Notes: a model not told the origin generated them from the sequence alone. Shown: positions 11,600 to 19,281, numbered from the stretch's first letter. The stretch: 64,000 nt of DNA from Rhodoplanes sp. Z2-YC6860 (GCF_001579845.1 NZ_CP007440.1:4052029-4116028), one strand, 5' to 3'. A program made the numbers and translations.

Positions 11600-11890
11600 T
11601 CAGGGTCCTCCTCGGACGCGTCGATTAAAGCTTTCCACGGCTGCGTTATATTCGCGGGCCGCGTTCTCGACTTGGTTTCTTGCTTCGCCCCTTACGCATT
11701 CTCCGTAAATTCCGATCTCGGATTTGTAACTTTCCATTTCCCTGCGGCAGCGATCAAATTCCCACCGGTCATCGAGCCGAGCGGACTTCTCGGCGCATGA
11801 TGGAGTCGTCGGCGTCGAGCAGTGTGCGCCTGCCGCCAGGGTTCCGACGATCAGAAACATCCCCGCGATGGCCAGTTGCATGTATCGCAT
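11600..11890 (-). CDS. Small secreted Cys-containing hypothetical protein
   Basis: A 96-residue protein beginning MRYMQLAIAGMFLIVGTLAA, a typical signal peptide ending at AGA-H (about residue 23). The mature part has four cysteines (Cys24, Cys32, Cys48, Cys65), enough for two disulfides, and a helical acidic/basic C-terminus (VENAAREYNAAVESFNRR). The frame extends upstream, but the ATG at 11890 starts exactly at the signal peptide. I do not recognise a named family. It begins the run of small uncharacterised genes. Confidence 0.6.
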   Translation of the reverse strand: MRYMQLAIAGMFLIVGTLAAGAHCSTPTTPSCAEKSARLDDRWEFDRCRREMESYKSEIGIYGECVRGEARNQVENAAREYNAAVESFNRRVRGGP

Positions 11891-12009
11891 GATCCGCGGT
11901 GACTCGAACGGCTGGAATATTCGAGGTCTTTTTCGATGTCGGCCGATCTTAGATTCGAAGTGAGGGACAATGGCCAATGCGGGCGTTTCAAATCAAGCCC
12001 GCTGCCAAC

Positions 12010-12210
12010 TCAGTCCTGATACTCGCTCAGAAACAAGCGAAGCGCTTTCTTTCCAGCGCGGTCGGCCTCAGTCATTGTGCAGAAAAATCCCTCGGACCGT
12101 TTGACGGCGCTGTTGCGACCCGAGCGATATATTTCCCACCTCCACGGCGCAGAAGGACGTCCACGGTTTTTCACGACCACGGAAAAGTCGGGTCCTTCGG
12201 ACGTATCCAT
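12010..12210 (-). CDS. Small conserved hypothetical protein
   Basis: A 66-residue protein starting MDTSEGPDFSVVVKNRGRPS and ending KALRLFLSEYQD. The core RPSAPWRWEIYRSGR...SEGFFCTMTEADRAGKKAL is of a kind frequently met in Bradyrhizobium-like genomes as small orphan proteins without known function. The start is uncertain: in-frame ATG codons at 12234 and 12297 would give longer forms, but the sequence upstream of 12210 does not look protein-like. Confidence 0.6.
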   Translation of the reverse strand: MDTSEGPDFSVVVKNRGRPSAPWRWEIYRSGRNSAVKRSEGFFCTMTEADRAGKKALRLFLSEYQD

Positions 12211-12454
12211 ACGCGACACTTTCCGGTTCTCCATTGGATGCCGCGGACTATGCTCGCAGGCCTCCGGCGATGCGAGTCCAATCTTGAAGCTTTTCATTCC
12301 TCGACTCTCGATGAAAAGGGGAGTAACCCGGTGTGGCCTCAAGACGCGAGCATTTCGCGTTCGGCCTCTTAAGCTTGAAATCGCCACGCCGACCGGCAGC
12401 CCATCCGGGCTCCGTTGATTCTCGTTCCGACTCAATCGGACGAAAGGATCGATC

Positions 12455-12823
12455 ATGGCTTTCTCTATGAAGCTCACTCCGAACGTTGAACGGATCCTCT
12501 GGGGCGCCTTCGGTGGTGCCCTTGCCCTTGCGGGAATTGGCTTCTCGTATGGGGGCTGGATGACAAGCGGCAAAGCAACGGAATTGGCGCAACGCCAGGC
12601 CGATGCCGCTGTTGTCGCTGCTCTGACCCCGATTTGCGTCGAAAACTTCCGTCATGCCGAGAAGGCTGACGACAATCTGACGAAGCTCAAAGCGATCAAC
12701 TACTCGTATGAAAAAGGTGCTTTCGTCGCCAAGGGCGGCTGGGCCACTTTCCCTGACAAGAATGAGCCTCGATCCGCGGTCGCACAGGCTTGCGCAGATA
12801 TTCTCGGGCGCACCGCGATGTAG
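12455..12823 (+). CDS. Conserved hypothetical single-pass membrane protein
   Basis: A 122-residue protein with one hydrophobic segment (about 14-33, ILWGAFGGALALAGIGFSYG), after which GGWMTSGKATELA leads into a soluble domain of about 85 residues. One cysteine pair (Cys61, Cys113) could form a disulfide in the periplasm. The family appears repeatedly in rhizobia without assigned function. An AAAGGA ribosome site stands 9 bases before the ATG. It lies in the small-protein island, divergent from the preceding gene. Confidence 0.75.
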   Translation: MAFSMKLTPNVERILWGAFGGALALAGIGFSYGGWMTSGKATELAQRQADAAVVAALTPICVENFRHAEKADDNLTKLKAINYSYEKGAFVAKGGWATFPDKNEPRSAVAQACADILGRTAM

Positions 12824-12919
12824 CGGCGAATGACCGCAGTATTGGCAGCCGATTGAGCGACGGCGGGCTTGGCCGCGCTGTAGCCGGCTCGACGAAATTC
12901 CCATCGCGGCAGGTGTGAG

Positions 12920-13114
12920 ATGCAAGCCGACCCGAAGCAATACCGAGGAGACGCGTTTGATCGCGCCATCAGGGAGACCTTTGGTGAGGCAACAACTTTC
13001 ACCCAGGTCGAGGAGGCGCGAAGGCTCTATGCGCGCTACCGGACAGACGATCTCTTGAAACGCCTGAGAAACGTCGCATCCGGCGAAAATGGCGACCCGC
13101 AGCCTTGGACTTGA
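12920..13114 (+). CDS. Small hypothetical protein
   Basis: A 64-residue charged protein (MQADPKQYRGDAFDRAIRET...), predicted soluble and mostly helical, with no cysteine and no signal peptide. AGGTG lies about 6 bases ahead of the ATG. Its length and composition fit the other orphan proteins of this island. I do not recognise a family. Confidence 0.55.
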   Translation: MQADPKQYRGDAFDRAIRETFGEATTFTQVEEARRLYARYRTDDLLKRLRNVASGENGDPQPWT

Positions 13115-13144
13115 ACGCCGGCGAGCACAGACTCGGACTGCCGA

Positions 13145-13447
13145 TCAGTCTTTCTGCAACGTCGAAAGCCGTGCAAAGTCTTCTAGGACCCGCGCAATCA
13201 GCATCTTCCGCCTCGGGTCCTGTCCGGCCGAAGAACTGGCGAACAGCGACAGCAGATAGCGCGCCTTCTCAGCAGCTTCTTCCCAACTGTGCGCAGGGAG
13301 AGCGAGGAGTTGATCTTCCAACTCCTGCTGACGCGTGCGCAGTGCCAGTTCATTGGCCGCAACTTCAGAAAGCAACCTCCGCAGGTCGGTGGCTTTCTGC
13401 GCCGCCATCCCGCGGTGGGCGTCGAGTTCGACTGGTTTCTCGGTCAT
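13145..13447 (-). CDS. Conserved hypothetical coiled-coil protein
   Basis: A 100-residue soluble protein starting MTEKPVELDAHRGMAAQKAT. The central part, ATDLRRLLSEVAANELALRTRQQELEDQL, is an amphipathic helix likely to be a coiled coil; the C-terminus ends with DPRRKMLIARVLEDFARLS. Proteins of this pattern are common in Bradyrhizobium-like genomes near stress genes and have no known role. The start at 13447 is preferred over an upstream in-frame codon because conserved sequence begins there. Confidence 0.72.
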   Translation of the reverse strand: MTEKPVELDAHRGMAAQKATDLRRLLSEVAANELALRTRQQELEDQLLALPAHSWEEAAEKARYLLSLFASSSAGQDPRRKMLIARVLEDFARLSTLQKD

Positions 13448-13705
13448 GCCGGCATTCTGGTTCGATCGTGCAGTGGCAGTCAGAGCGCCACCGAAATACG
13501 TCCGCACCAGCCTTGCACCGGTTTGTCCCGAAAGTCGATTGCAATTGTCCTAAGTGATGGGCGAGGAGTCGTCAGGCGTTAACTTCGGATCGATACGCTC
13601 GACTGCGAGTCCTCCATATTCGCCCGTTGGTTTGTGCTCTCGCCCTTGGTGATCATCGCGCGCGAGAGCGGCGTGGTGAAATGCAGAGCGGTACTGGAGT
13701 TTCCC

Positions 13706-14005
13706 ATGAAAAAAGCACTGCCGGAAAAGATGTTCGTCGACGCTCAGTCCAGAATGAGCATGCTTCGCGATTGGGTGCTCAACCAAAGCGTCACCGAGAT
13801 TGAGATGACCGAACGGCAGTTTTGGAACTTCGCCGCCCTTCAGCCAGTCTCGGAGAAGCCTTGGGTTACATTCATGGGCCGTCCACTTCGGGTGACGGAC
13901 ATGCCCGAAGACGCTCAGAAATGCCTGGGTATTCACGATCCCCAGCGTTCAGGCGCTATCTCGGCCAAACCACTCTCATTGGACAGAAATACTGTCATAA
14001 AATAA
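13706..14005 (+). CDS. Hypothetical protein
   Basis: A 99-residue protein (MKKALPEKMFVDAQSRMSML...). GGAG lies 6 bases before the ATG at 13706, which is a better start than an in-frame codon 72 bases earlier. It has no signal peptide or membrane segment. I do not recognise a family. The overlapping minus-strand frame at 13550-13936 is judged to be a shadow. Confidence 0.55.
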   Translation: MKKALPEKMFVDAQSRMSMLRDWVLNQSVTEIEMTERQFWNFAALQPVSEKPWVTFMGRPLRVTDMPEDAQKCLGIHDPQRSGAISAKPLSLDRNTVIK

Positions 14006-14101
14006 ATAAATCTCGTGTATCCATTGTATATCCTGAAAATGAGCCTAGCTTAAAAAAGTACCTAGAAAATTGTTTTTTAGGTTTTATTGGAAGGAATTAC
14101 T

Positions 14102-14230
14102 ATGTCCAACCAACAGCAGGGCAACAACAACGCCCCGAAAACTCCGACACCGACCGAGACAAAGCCCGATAGCCAGCAGAACCAGGGCGACGCCAAACCG
14201 GGCTCCGACAAGCCGGAGCAGCAGAAATAA
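14102..14230 (+). CDS. 42-residue hydrophilic, disordered protein
   Basis: A very short gene starting MSNQQQGNNNAPK and ending KPEQQK, made almost only of Gln, Asn, Pro, Lys, Thr, Asp and Glu, so it is predicted to be intrinsically disordered, in the style of small stress-induced hydrophilins. It has an excellent ribosome site (GGAAGGA, 5 bases ahead), an AT-rich leader (14000-14100) and an intrinsic terminator 16 bases after the stop. That forms a complete, monocistronic, likely well-expressed unit. Confidence 0.7.
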   Translation: MSNQQQGNNNAPKTPTPTETKPDSQQNQGDAKPGSDKPEQQK

Positions 14231-14246
14231 TTCGTCGGTTAGAGGA

Positions 14247-14270
14247 GGCCCGGCTCGCGCCGGGCCTTTT
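14247..14270 (+). terminator. Intrinsic terminator of the 42-residue gene
   Basis: GGCCCGG (14247-14253) pairs perfectly with CCGGGCC (14260-14266) around a six-base loop and is followed by TTTT. Confidence 0.85.
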
Positions 14271-14290
14271 CGTCGGAAAGCGGTGAGACC

Positions 14291-14467
14291 GTGGTGGTGA
14301 AATCGCTCCGGTTTGGACGAAAGCTGCCGGTGCCGTCGACCATCGAGATCAAGCTTCAACTCCTGACGTTGTGGCTGAAGGACCAGATGGCCAAAGAGGC
14401 CGCCGAAGCCGCCGCGAACGGCATCCGGTCGACCAGCGGATCTGGTGATGGCGATGCAACCGATTAG
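14291..14467 (+). CDS. Possible 58-residue protein (GTG start)
   Basis: An open frame from GTG at 14291 encodes VVVKSLRFGRKLPVPSTIEI followed by an amphipathic helix (LQLLTLWLKDQMAKEAAEAA) and a Gly/Ser/Asp-rich tail. It follows the terminator at 14270 with no strong ribosome site (GGAAAG, 13 bases ahead), and three adjacent GTG codons make the start uncertain. The protein-like composition is the main support. Confidence 0.35.
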   Translation: MVVKSLRFGRKLPVPSTIEIKLQLLTLWLKDQMAKEAAEAAANGIRSTSGSGDGDATD

Positions 14468-14655
14468 ATCTCCCGGCGGGCGATCCGGCTCATCCTTATG
14501 GGCGGCTCCCATCGCACGCGTCACTTGCCTGGCTTTTCTGGGCCTCCCTTTGGCCGGTTAACGCAGCTGCGCCAGCCCAAGACGGCTGTCGAAAAATAAA
14601 TCAGCCACCCGAAGCATGTTGGCATTGCCGCTTGCGACAGGTCTTGGGAGCCGCA

Positions 14656-14775
14656 ATGTCCAAGCCGGAATGTCTGGCGGCGCTGATCGTCCTTATTCTG
14701 TGTGCAAGCGCCTGGTCGATGGCCGCGGTTCCAAGAGCCGGCGACACTGCCGGCGGAGAAGGGAAGCCCCTGTGA
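14656..14775 (+). CDS. 39-residue signal-anchored small protein
   Basis: A short gene (MSKPECLAALIVLILCASAW...) that is mostly one hydrophobic segment (residues 7-24) followed by a hydrophilic tail ending GEGKPL. It is a likely secreted or membrane-anchored peptide. GGGAG lies 6 bases ahead of the ATG. Its stop overlaps the GTG start of the next gene in a GTGA junction (14772-14775), the normal arrangement for translational coupling, which supports both genes. Confidence 0.6.
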   Translation: MSKPECLAALIVLILCASAWSMAAVPRAGDTAGGEGKPL

Positions 14776-15035
14776 TCTTTTGCAACAAGGGACCCCATCC
14801 ATGCTTTACGCGGCTGCACGCAAATATCGTCGAGGAGGATGGCGCATTTACGGTTTCTGTCCGGATCTTCAATCACCTCAAAACAGAAGAGTCCGCCTGG
14901 GGCCAGGAAATTGCCGCGACCTTCGACATGGCTAGCCTGATGATTGGATCGCTGGCGGACCAATTTTCGATTCCTCAGAATTGCATCTCGATAAAGATCG
15001 TCACGTGGTGTCACCGGGATGGGACAATTCACTAG
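14772..15035 (+). CDS. Conserved hypothetical protein, translationally coupled
   Basis: An 87-residue protein starting at GTG (VIFCNKGPHPCFTRLHANIV). The body, EDGAFTVSVRIFNHLKTEESAWG ... ASLMIGSLADQFSIP, resembles a small alpha/beta domain found in several rhizobial orphan proteins. The frame is also open to an ATG at 14616, but the GTG at 14772 has GGAGAAGGG about 9 bases ahead and overlaps the stop of the preceding gene, which is a better model. Function unknown. Confidence 0.62.
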   Translation: MIFCNKGPHPCFTRLHANIVEEDGAFTVSVRIFNHLKTEESAWGQEIAATFDMASLMIGSLADQFSIPQNCISIKIVTWCHRDGTIH

Positions 15036-15094
15036 CCGAAAGAAGTCTTGGAGCTTTGATGTGCTCACCGCCCCTGCGCAGATCGGACTAGCAG

Positions 15095-15982
15095 ATGAGC
15101 GTTGACCGGGGCGCCGTCATTGCGACGCTCGTGCTTGCTGCGGCCGTTGGTTGGAGTGCAGTGTTCACCGTCCATCAGACACAACAGGCGCTCGTCGTCC
15201 GGCTTGGCGAGCCGCTCCGGACGATCGCCGAGCCGGGCCTTCATTTTAAGATGCCCATCATCGACAGCGTGATCGCGATCGAAAAACGCGTCCTCGATCT
15301 CGAAGTGCCCGCTCAAGAGGTCATCGCCTCCGACCAAAAGCGATTGATAATCACCAGCTTTGCTCGCTACCGCATCAGCGATGCTCTCAAATTCTATCAA
15401 ACCGTAGGGGCGGTCTCCGAAGCAAATCCCCGCCTGTCGATTATGTTGATTGCGGCGCTCCGCCGTGTTCTAGGGGAGGCGTCTTTTATTCAGATCCTCC
15501 GCACCGATCGTGCGGCATTGATGTCATCGATGCGCGATCAGCTTGATCGGGAAGCCGGCTCTTTCGGCATCTCGATTGTCGACGTCCGCATTCGAGGCGC
15601 GAACCTGCCGGAGCAGAACAGCCAGGCTATATACAGCCGCATGCAGACAGAACGGCAGCGGGACGCAACTGCGTACCGTGCCGACGGGAGTCAGCGGTCC
15701 CAGGAAATTCGCGCGATGGCCGATCGCGATGCCACCGTGCTGATTGCGGACGCGGCATCGAGTTCCGAGAAAATCCGTGGCGATGGTGATGCTGAGCGCA
15801 ATCGAATCTTTGCAGATGCATTTGGCAGGGATAAGGAGTTTGCCGCCTTTTATCGTTCTATGCAGGCATATGACACAGCGCTCCGGCATGACACAACACA
15901 CATGCTCCTGCGGACCAACTCTGAATTCTTCCGGTACTTCGTCGATCCCTCAGGCAAAAGAGATGATATCCTCCGTCAATGA
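15095..15982 (+). CDS. hflC: HflC-like SPFH/band 7 membrane protein (orphan)
   Basis: A 295-residue HflC homologue. One N-terminal transmembrane segment (residues about 6-25) is followed by the band 7 domain: VHQTQQALVVRLGEP, EPGLHFKMPIIDSV, and the long helical region with QRDATAYRADGSQRSQEIRA. HflC normally pairs with HflK to form a large membrane assembly that holds and restrains the FtsH protease. No hflK or degP lies beside it here, so this may be an extra copy working with an HflK made elsewhere. It ends with a proline-poor Ser/Lys/Arg tail and overlaps the next small gene by 20 bases. Confidence 0.88.
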   Translation: MSVDRGAVIATLVLAAAVGWSAVFTVHQTQQALVVRLGEPLRTIAEPGLHFKMPIIDSVIAIEKRVLDLEVPAQEVIASDQKRLIITSFARYRISDALKFYQTVGAVSEANPRLSIMLIAALRRVLGEASFIQILRTDRAALMSSMRDQLDREAGSFGISIVDVRIRGANLPEQNSQAIYSRMQTERQRDATAYRADGSQRSQEIRAMADRDATVLIADAASSSEKIRGDGDAERNRIFADAFGRDKEFAAFYRSMQAYDTALRHDTTHMLLRTNSEFFRYFVDPSGKRDDILRQ

Positions 15983-16193
15983 CGCGCGAACTCTAGGTGT
16001 TGTCAGCGCAAGCCAGTGCAGGCGACAGGCAGATCTGTGTCTCGCGGAGGCGCATCGGGAAGCTGACGCGATGATCCAAGCAGCGTTGCGCAACATGGCT
16101 GACCAATGGCTAACTCTCGAAAGGCAAATCGAGTGGATTGCAGAAACGAGAGCCCGGTCCGCTATGCCGATCGGTGCAGGGCCGGCGAAATAA
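15963..16193 (+). CDS. Small conserved hypothetical protein
   Basis: A 76-residue protein (MISSVNDARTLGVVSASQCR...). The pattern QCRRQADLCLAEAHREADAMIQAALRNMADQW is a helical segment of a type often met in rhizobial small proteins (CRxQADLCL). It overlaps the end of hflC by 20 bases, which suggests coupling to it. Function unknown. Confidence 0.65.
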   Translation: MISSVNDARTLGVVSASQCRRQADLCLAEAHREADAMIQAALRNMADQWLTLERQIEWIAETRARSAMPIGAGPAK

Positions 16194-16249
16194 CCCGACG
16201 CGTGTCCAATCGCTAGGGCTGCTCTCAACATGAGCGAGGCTGGGCTGAA

Positions 16250-17113
16250 TTGGTTACCCTCAACATCCACCACAAGACGTCGTATCGTTTCTACCAGCCA
16301 GTGACACTCTGGCCGCATCGCCTGTTGCTGCGGCCACGCGAGAGCAGGGAACTTCGCCTGATTTCCAGCGACGTTGCGGTCACGCCCGCAGCAGCCCTGA
16401 GTTGGGCCCAGGATGTCTGCGGTAACACCATTGCGACCGCGAACTTCTACGCGATGTCCGATCATCTGGTGATCGACAGCACCGCCACCATTGAACTCGA
16501 CGCTGCTGCCTGGCCCGTTTTTCCCATTTCGTCGTCGGCGATTTTCTACCCCTTTCGCTATGAAGAAGACGAAATTGCCGATCTCGGCGCGCTGGCGGTT
16601 CCGCAATACCCAGACCCAATGGGTCAATTGCAGGCTTGGGCGCGGGCGGTCGTTTGGTGCAATCCAACCGAAACGCTCTTGCTGCTTAAAGATCTCAGTG
16701 CCGGGGTGTCGACCCAGATCGGCTATCAGAGCCGCGAGACGGAAGGCACGCAGACGCCGACCCAGACGCTCGATCGTCGATTGGGCTCATGTCGGGATCT
16801 GGCTGTCTTGTTCGCCGAAGCGGCGCGTATGCTCGGATTCGGAGCAAGGATCGTCTCGGGTTATCTCTACAATCCCAACCAACAGAGCGTCGGGTCCAAC
16901 GGCGCGGGTTCGACGCACGCTTGGGCCGAAGTGTATGTTCCGGGGGCAGGCTGGATCACATTCGATCCGACCAATCGCAGTATCGGCGGATTCAATCTGA
17001 TCCCAGTGGCGGTCGGGCGCGATATTCATCTCATCATGCCCGTCACCGGCAGCTTTCTCGGTATGACAAACGCGTTTCAGGGGATGTCCGTCGAAGTGCG
17101 GGTGACGCCTTGA
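16250..17113 (+). CDS. Transglutaminase-like protein
   Basis: A 287-residue protein with an N-terminal bacterial transglutaminase-associated domain (HHKTSYRFYQPVTLWPHRLL, residues 7-26) and a transglutaminase-like core. The cysteine-protease-type triad is visible as Cys181 (GSCRDLA), His223 (STHAWAEVYV) and Asp239 (FDPTN). Such proteins cleave or cross-link amide bonds; many are annotated as cysteine proteases without known substrate. Translation appears to begin at TTG 16250, as no ATG lies nearby in frame. No signal peptide is seen, so it should be cytoplasmic. Confidence 0.88.
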   Translation: MVTLNIHHKTSYRFYQPVTLWPHRLLLRPRESRELRLISSDVAVTPAAALSWAQDVCGNTIATANFYAMSDHLVIDSTATIELDAAAWPVFPISSSAIFYPFRYEEDEIADLGALAVPQYPDPMGQLQAWARAVVWCNPTETLLLLKDLSAGVSTQIGYQSRETEGTQTPTQTLDRRLGSCRDLAVLFAEAARMLGFGARIVSGYLYNPNQQSVGSNGAGSTHAWAEVYVPGAGWITFDPTNRSIGGFNLIPVAVGRDIHLIMPVTGSFLGMTNAFQGMSVEVRVTP

Positions 17114-17164
17114 AATCTGGCAGTCCATCTCGGAACTTATGGGCGCCTGCTCCGATTGAGGTTT

Positions 17165-17419
17165 ATGGAAAATCGCCAACGCGAACTCTACACCAGTTCG
17201 AACGGGGACAGATGGTACCTGCAAGCGGTCGATGGCGAGGCGGTTGTCCTGCACCAGCCGAACTCATCCTCTGGCGGCCGACCATCTGAAGCTGCCCTGC
17301 ATACCTTTTTAAATCCGCGCAACAAAGGCCCTGAACATGAAGCGCTTCGGAGGTTGATCTGCGGGCTTGCAACGGCCGAAAGCGATAGCTCCGAGGCGAA
17401 GGTTTTCTGGAATGCGTGA
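17165..17419 (+). CDS. Small conserved hypothetical protein
   Basis: An 84-residue protein (MENRQRELYTSSNGDRWYLQ...). The pattern ELYTSSNGDRW ... VVLHQPNSSSGGRPS ... FLNPRNKGPEHEALRRLI is a family often seen in Bradyrhizobium-like genomes; its role is unknown. The ATG at 17165 follows TTGAGG. A weak GGAAC-N16-CGAT lies 33 bases ahead, but it is too close to be a convincing promoter. Confidence 0.7.
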   Translation: MENRQRELYTSSNGDRWYLQAVDGEAVVLHQPNSSSGGRPSEAALHTFLNPRNKGPEHEALRRLICGLATAESDSSEAKVFWNA

Positions 17420-17468
17420 GAGTCCGCCGCCGGTGTATCTGGCATCCCGCTTCAAGCGCATCAAAAGC

Positions 17469-17497
17469 AAAAGGGCCGGCGTGACGCCGGCCCTTTT
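17469..17497. terminator. Bidirectional intrinsic terminator
   Basis: AAAAGGGCCGGCG (17469-17481) pairs with CGCCGGCCCTTTT (17485-17497) around a three-base loop, giving an A run on one side and a T run on the other. It serves the small plus-strand gene and the convergent outer membrane protein gene. Confidence 0.9.
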
Positions 17498-17520
17498 CCC
17501 CAGCCCCAATAAAATGCCGC

Positions 17521-18213
17521 TCAGTACGGGTAGCCGCCCGTCATGAAGCGGTAGTTGAGCGCGCCGCGGACGATGTCGTTGTCGAGCCGGCCGTAGTTCA
17601 CGACGGCCGTGCCGCCCGCGAGGCCGTAGGTCGCCGTGAAGCTGTCCAGCGAGACGTGGAGATATTCGAGGCGCGCGGTCCAGGCCGGCGTGATGGCGTA
17701 ATCGACGCCGACGCCGAGCGCCCAGCCGACCACGGTGTCGTCGGCGCTGTAGGGGCCGGCGAGCGTGCCGGTCACAGCACCGCTGGCCTTGCGGCCGCCG
17801 TAGGCGAGACCACCGGTGACATACGGCAGCCAGCGATCCCACATCGCGTAGCCGAGGCGGCCGCGGAAGGTGCCGAACCACTCGAGCTCTTGCTTGTCGA
17901 CGAAGGTGGCGCCGCCGGCGCTGAACACCGAGTCGCTGTCCTGACCGGAGAACTGAATGTCGGTCTCAAGGCCGAACACCCATTGGCCAAACTGCCAATT
18001 GTAGCCAATCTGGCCACCGAACACGACGCCGCTCACATCGCTGAAGCCGCCGCCGAGATTGAGACCGGCGTACCAGCCGCCCCAGTTGAACGGCATGTAA
18101 ACCGGCGCCTTCACCGGCATCATCTGACGCGGCGCGAGATCCGCCGCTGCAGCGGGAAGAGACGCGGTCACCAAACCGAGCGACGCAACGGCCGCCACCA
18201 AAAGACGCTTCAT
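17521..18213 (-). CDS. Outer membrane beta-barrel protein (Omp25/31-like)
   Basis: A 230-residue protein with a signal peptide (MKRLLVAAVASLGLVTASLPAAAADL, cleaved near residue 24). The mature part has the alternating aromatic/Gly pattern of the porin-like Omp25/Omp31 family: FNWGGWYAGLNLGGGFSD, QIGYNWQFGQWVFGLETD, FRGRLGYAMWDRWLPYVTG and a C-terminal strand ending with aromatic NYRFMTGGYPY. It likely forms an eight-stranded barrel in the outer membrane. The ATG at 18213 with GAGGG six bases ahead is preferred over a TTG at 18219. It faces away from ssb across a 515-bp gap. Confidence 0.9.
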   Translation of the reverse strand: MKRLLVAAVASLGLVTASLPAAAADLAPRQMMPVKAPVYMPFNWGGWYAGLNLGGGFSDVSGVVFGGQIGYNWQFGQWVFGLETDIQFSGQDSDSVFSAGGATFVDKQELEWFGTFRGRLGYAMWDRWLPYVTGGLAYGGRKASGAVTGTLAGPYSADDTVVGWALGVGVDYAITPAWTARLEYLHVSLDSFTATYGLAGGTAVVNYGRLDNDIVRGALNYRFMTGGYPY

Positions 18214-18728
18214 GTTCAACCCTCACTGAGACCGCCAACCGGCGGTTCACCCGACGAAATTTGGCCAAATCTTAACGCGGGTTCCGGACGGATTGAGTCT
18301 CCAAAAAGCCACAGCCGCCTAAATTGCGCGCGGATGAGGATTGCGGTCTAACTGACTGAAAAAACGATGCTTTAATTCTTGATGGCAATCCAAAACTGAG
18401 CCGCGCCCGATTTTTGCTGCCCATTTTCGCGACAGGCCGCACGCAGAAGGATTTGAATACCTCTGCGAGCCGGGCGCATGAAATTGCGCTTGCTTGGAAC
18501 AAAAAGAGAACATACATTTGTCGGGCGGTTCGGCGCCAGTCAGCTTTCTGGGCTGTGTTTTGGTGTGGACGAACGGCAAACGCGCTTGTGGCGCAGCTGA
18601 TGCGCACTAGGTTGCGGAGCAGGGCACCGGTCGATGGTACGCGAAACGCGCGTCAGCCTGCGAAGCGGAGCCCACTTAATCGAGAATTCGGCAATCAAAA
18701 TTCGGAAGCGGCGAAACAGGAGAAGGTC
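18214..18728. other. Long divergent intergenic region between omp and ssb
   Basis: A 515-bp stretch with no convincing gene. It holds the SOS box at 18497-18511. The open frame reaching back to 18414 in the ssb frame has no protein-like features and is treated as non-coding leader. No other signal was recognised. Confidence 0.6.
18497..18511 (+). promoter_or_regulatory. SOS (LexA) box upstream of ssb
   Basis: GAAC-AAAAAGA-GAAC is an exact match to the alphaproteobacterial LexA operator. It lies 218 bp before ssb and 284 bp before the divergent porin gene; ssb is the more probable target, implying a leader of about 200 bases. Confidence 0.75.
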
Positions 18729-19211
18729 ATGGCAGGCTCAGTGAACAAGGTCATTCTGGTCGGCAATCTCGGCAAGGATCCGGAAATCCGCCGCACAAAT
18801 GACGGGCGCCCGATCGCCAACCTGAGCGTGGCGACCTCCGAGACCTGGCGCGACAAGAACAGCGGCGAGCGCAAGGAAAAGACCGAGTGGCATCGCGTGG
18901 TGATCTTCAGCGAAGGGCTCTGCAAGATCGCCGAGCAATACCTGAAGAAGGGCTCGAAGGTTTATCTCGAAGGCCAGCTTCAGACGCGCAAATACACGGA
19001 TAAGGACGGCAACGAGAAGTATTCGACCGAGGTGGTGCTGCAGGGCTTCAACTCGGCGCTGACCATGCTCGACACCCGCGGCGGTGGGAGCGGTGGCGGC
19101 TACGAGTCCTCCGACGACTTCGGCGCGCAGAGCGCAGCGCCCGCAAGAAAGCCCGCAATGGCGGGAGCCGGCGGCGGCCGTGGCGACATGGACGACGAAA
19201 TTCCGTTCTGA
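18729..19211 (+). CDS. ssb: Single-stranded DNA-binding protein
   Basis: A 160-residue SSB that coats single-stranded DNA in replication, recombination and repair. The OB fold spans residues about 1-110 ([48 protein letters not shown]). A Gly/Ala-rich flexible linker follows, and the conserved acidic tip DMDDEIPF, the docking site for partner proteins, is intact. The ATG at 18729 has AGGAGAAGG just ahead. It probably belongs to the SOS regulon through the upstream box. Confidence 0.97.
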   Translation: MAGSVNKVILVGNLGKDPEIRRTNDGRPIANLSVATSETWRDKNSGERKEKTEWHRVVIFSEGLCKIAEQYLKKGSKVYLEGQLQTRKYTDKDGNEKYSTEVVLQGFNSALTMLDTRGGGSGGGYESSDDFGAQSAAPARKPAMAGAGGGRGDMDDEIPF

Positions 19212-19231
19212 TTGCCGGGAAATCGCTGCGG

Positions 19232-19281
19232 GAGCATGATCCCGAAAAGTGCGAAGCGGTTTTCGGAAAAAGATCATGCTC
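19232..19281. repeat. Dispersed rhizobial palindrome (GAGCATGATC ... GATCATGCTC)
   Basis: A 50-base inverted repeat after ssb: GAGCATGATC pairs with GATCATGCTC, and inside CCGAAAA pairs with TTTTCGG. This matches a well-known family of dispersed intergenic elements in Bradyrhizobium-like genomes. Confidence 0.8.

Noticed and set aside
12485-12496. GAAC-GTT-GAAC as a possible SOS half-site pair
   Set aside because: Spacing is 3, not 7 bases, and it lies inside a coding region.
13550-13936. Minus-strand frame overlapping the gene at 13706-14005
   Set aside because: The plus-strand frame has the better ribosome site and a more protein-like sequence; the minus frame is taken as its shadow, though with moderate certainty.
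17132-17156. GGAAC-N16-CGAT ahead of the small gene at 17165
   Set aside because: The -10 differs from CGTT and the start of transcription would coincide with the ATG.
18414-18728. Upstream extension of the ssb frame
   Set aside because: The extra 105 residues are not protein-like and include the SOS box; ssb begins normally at 18729 with a good ribosome site.
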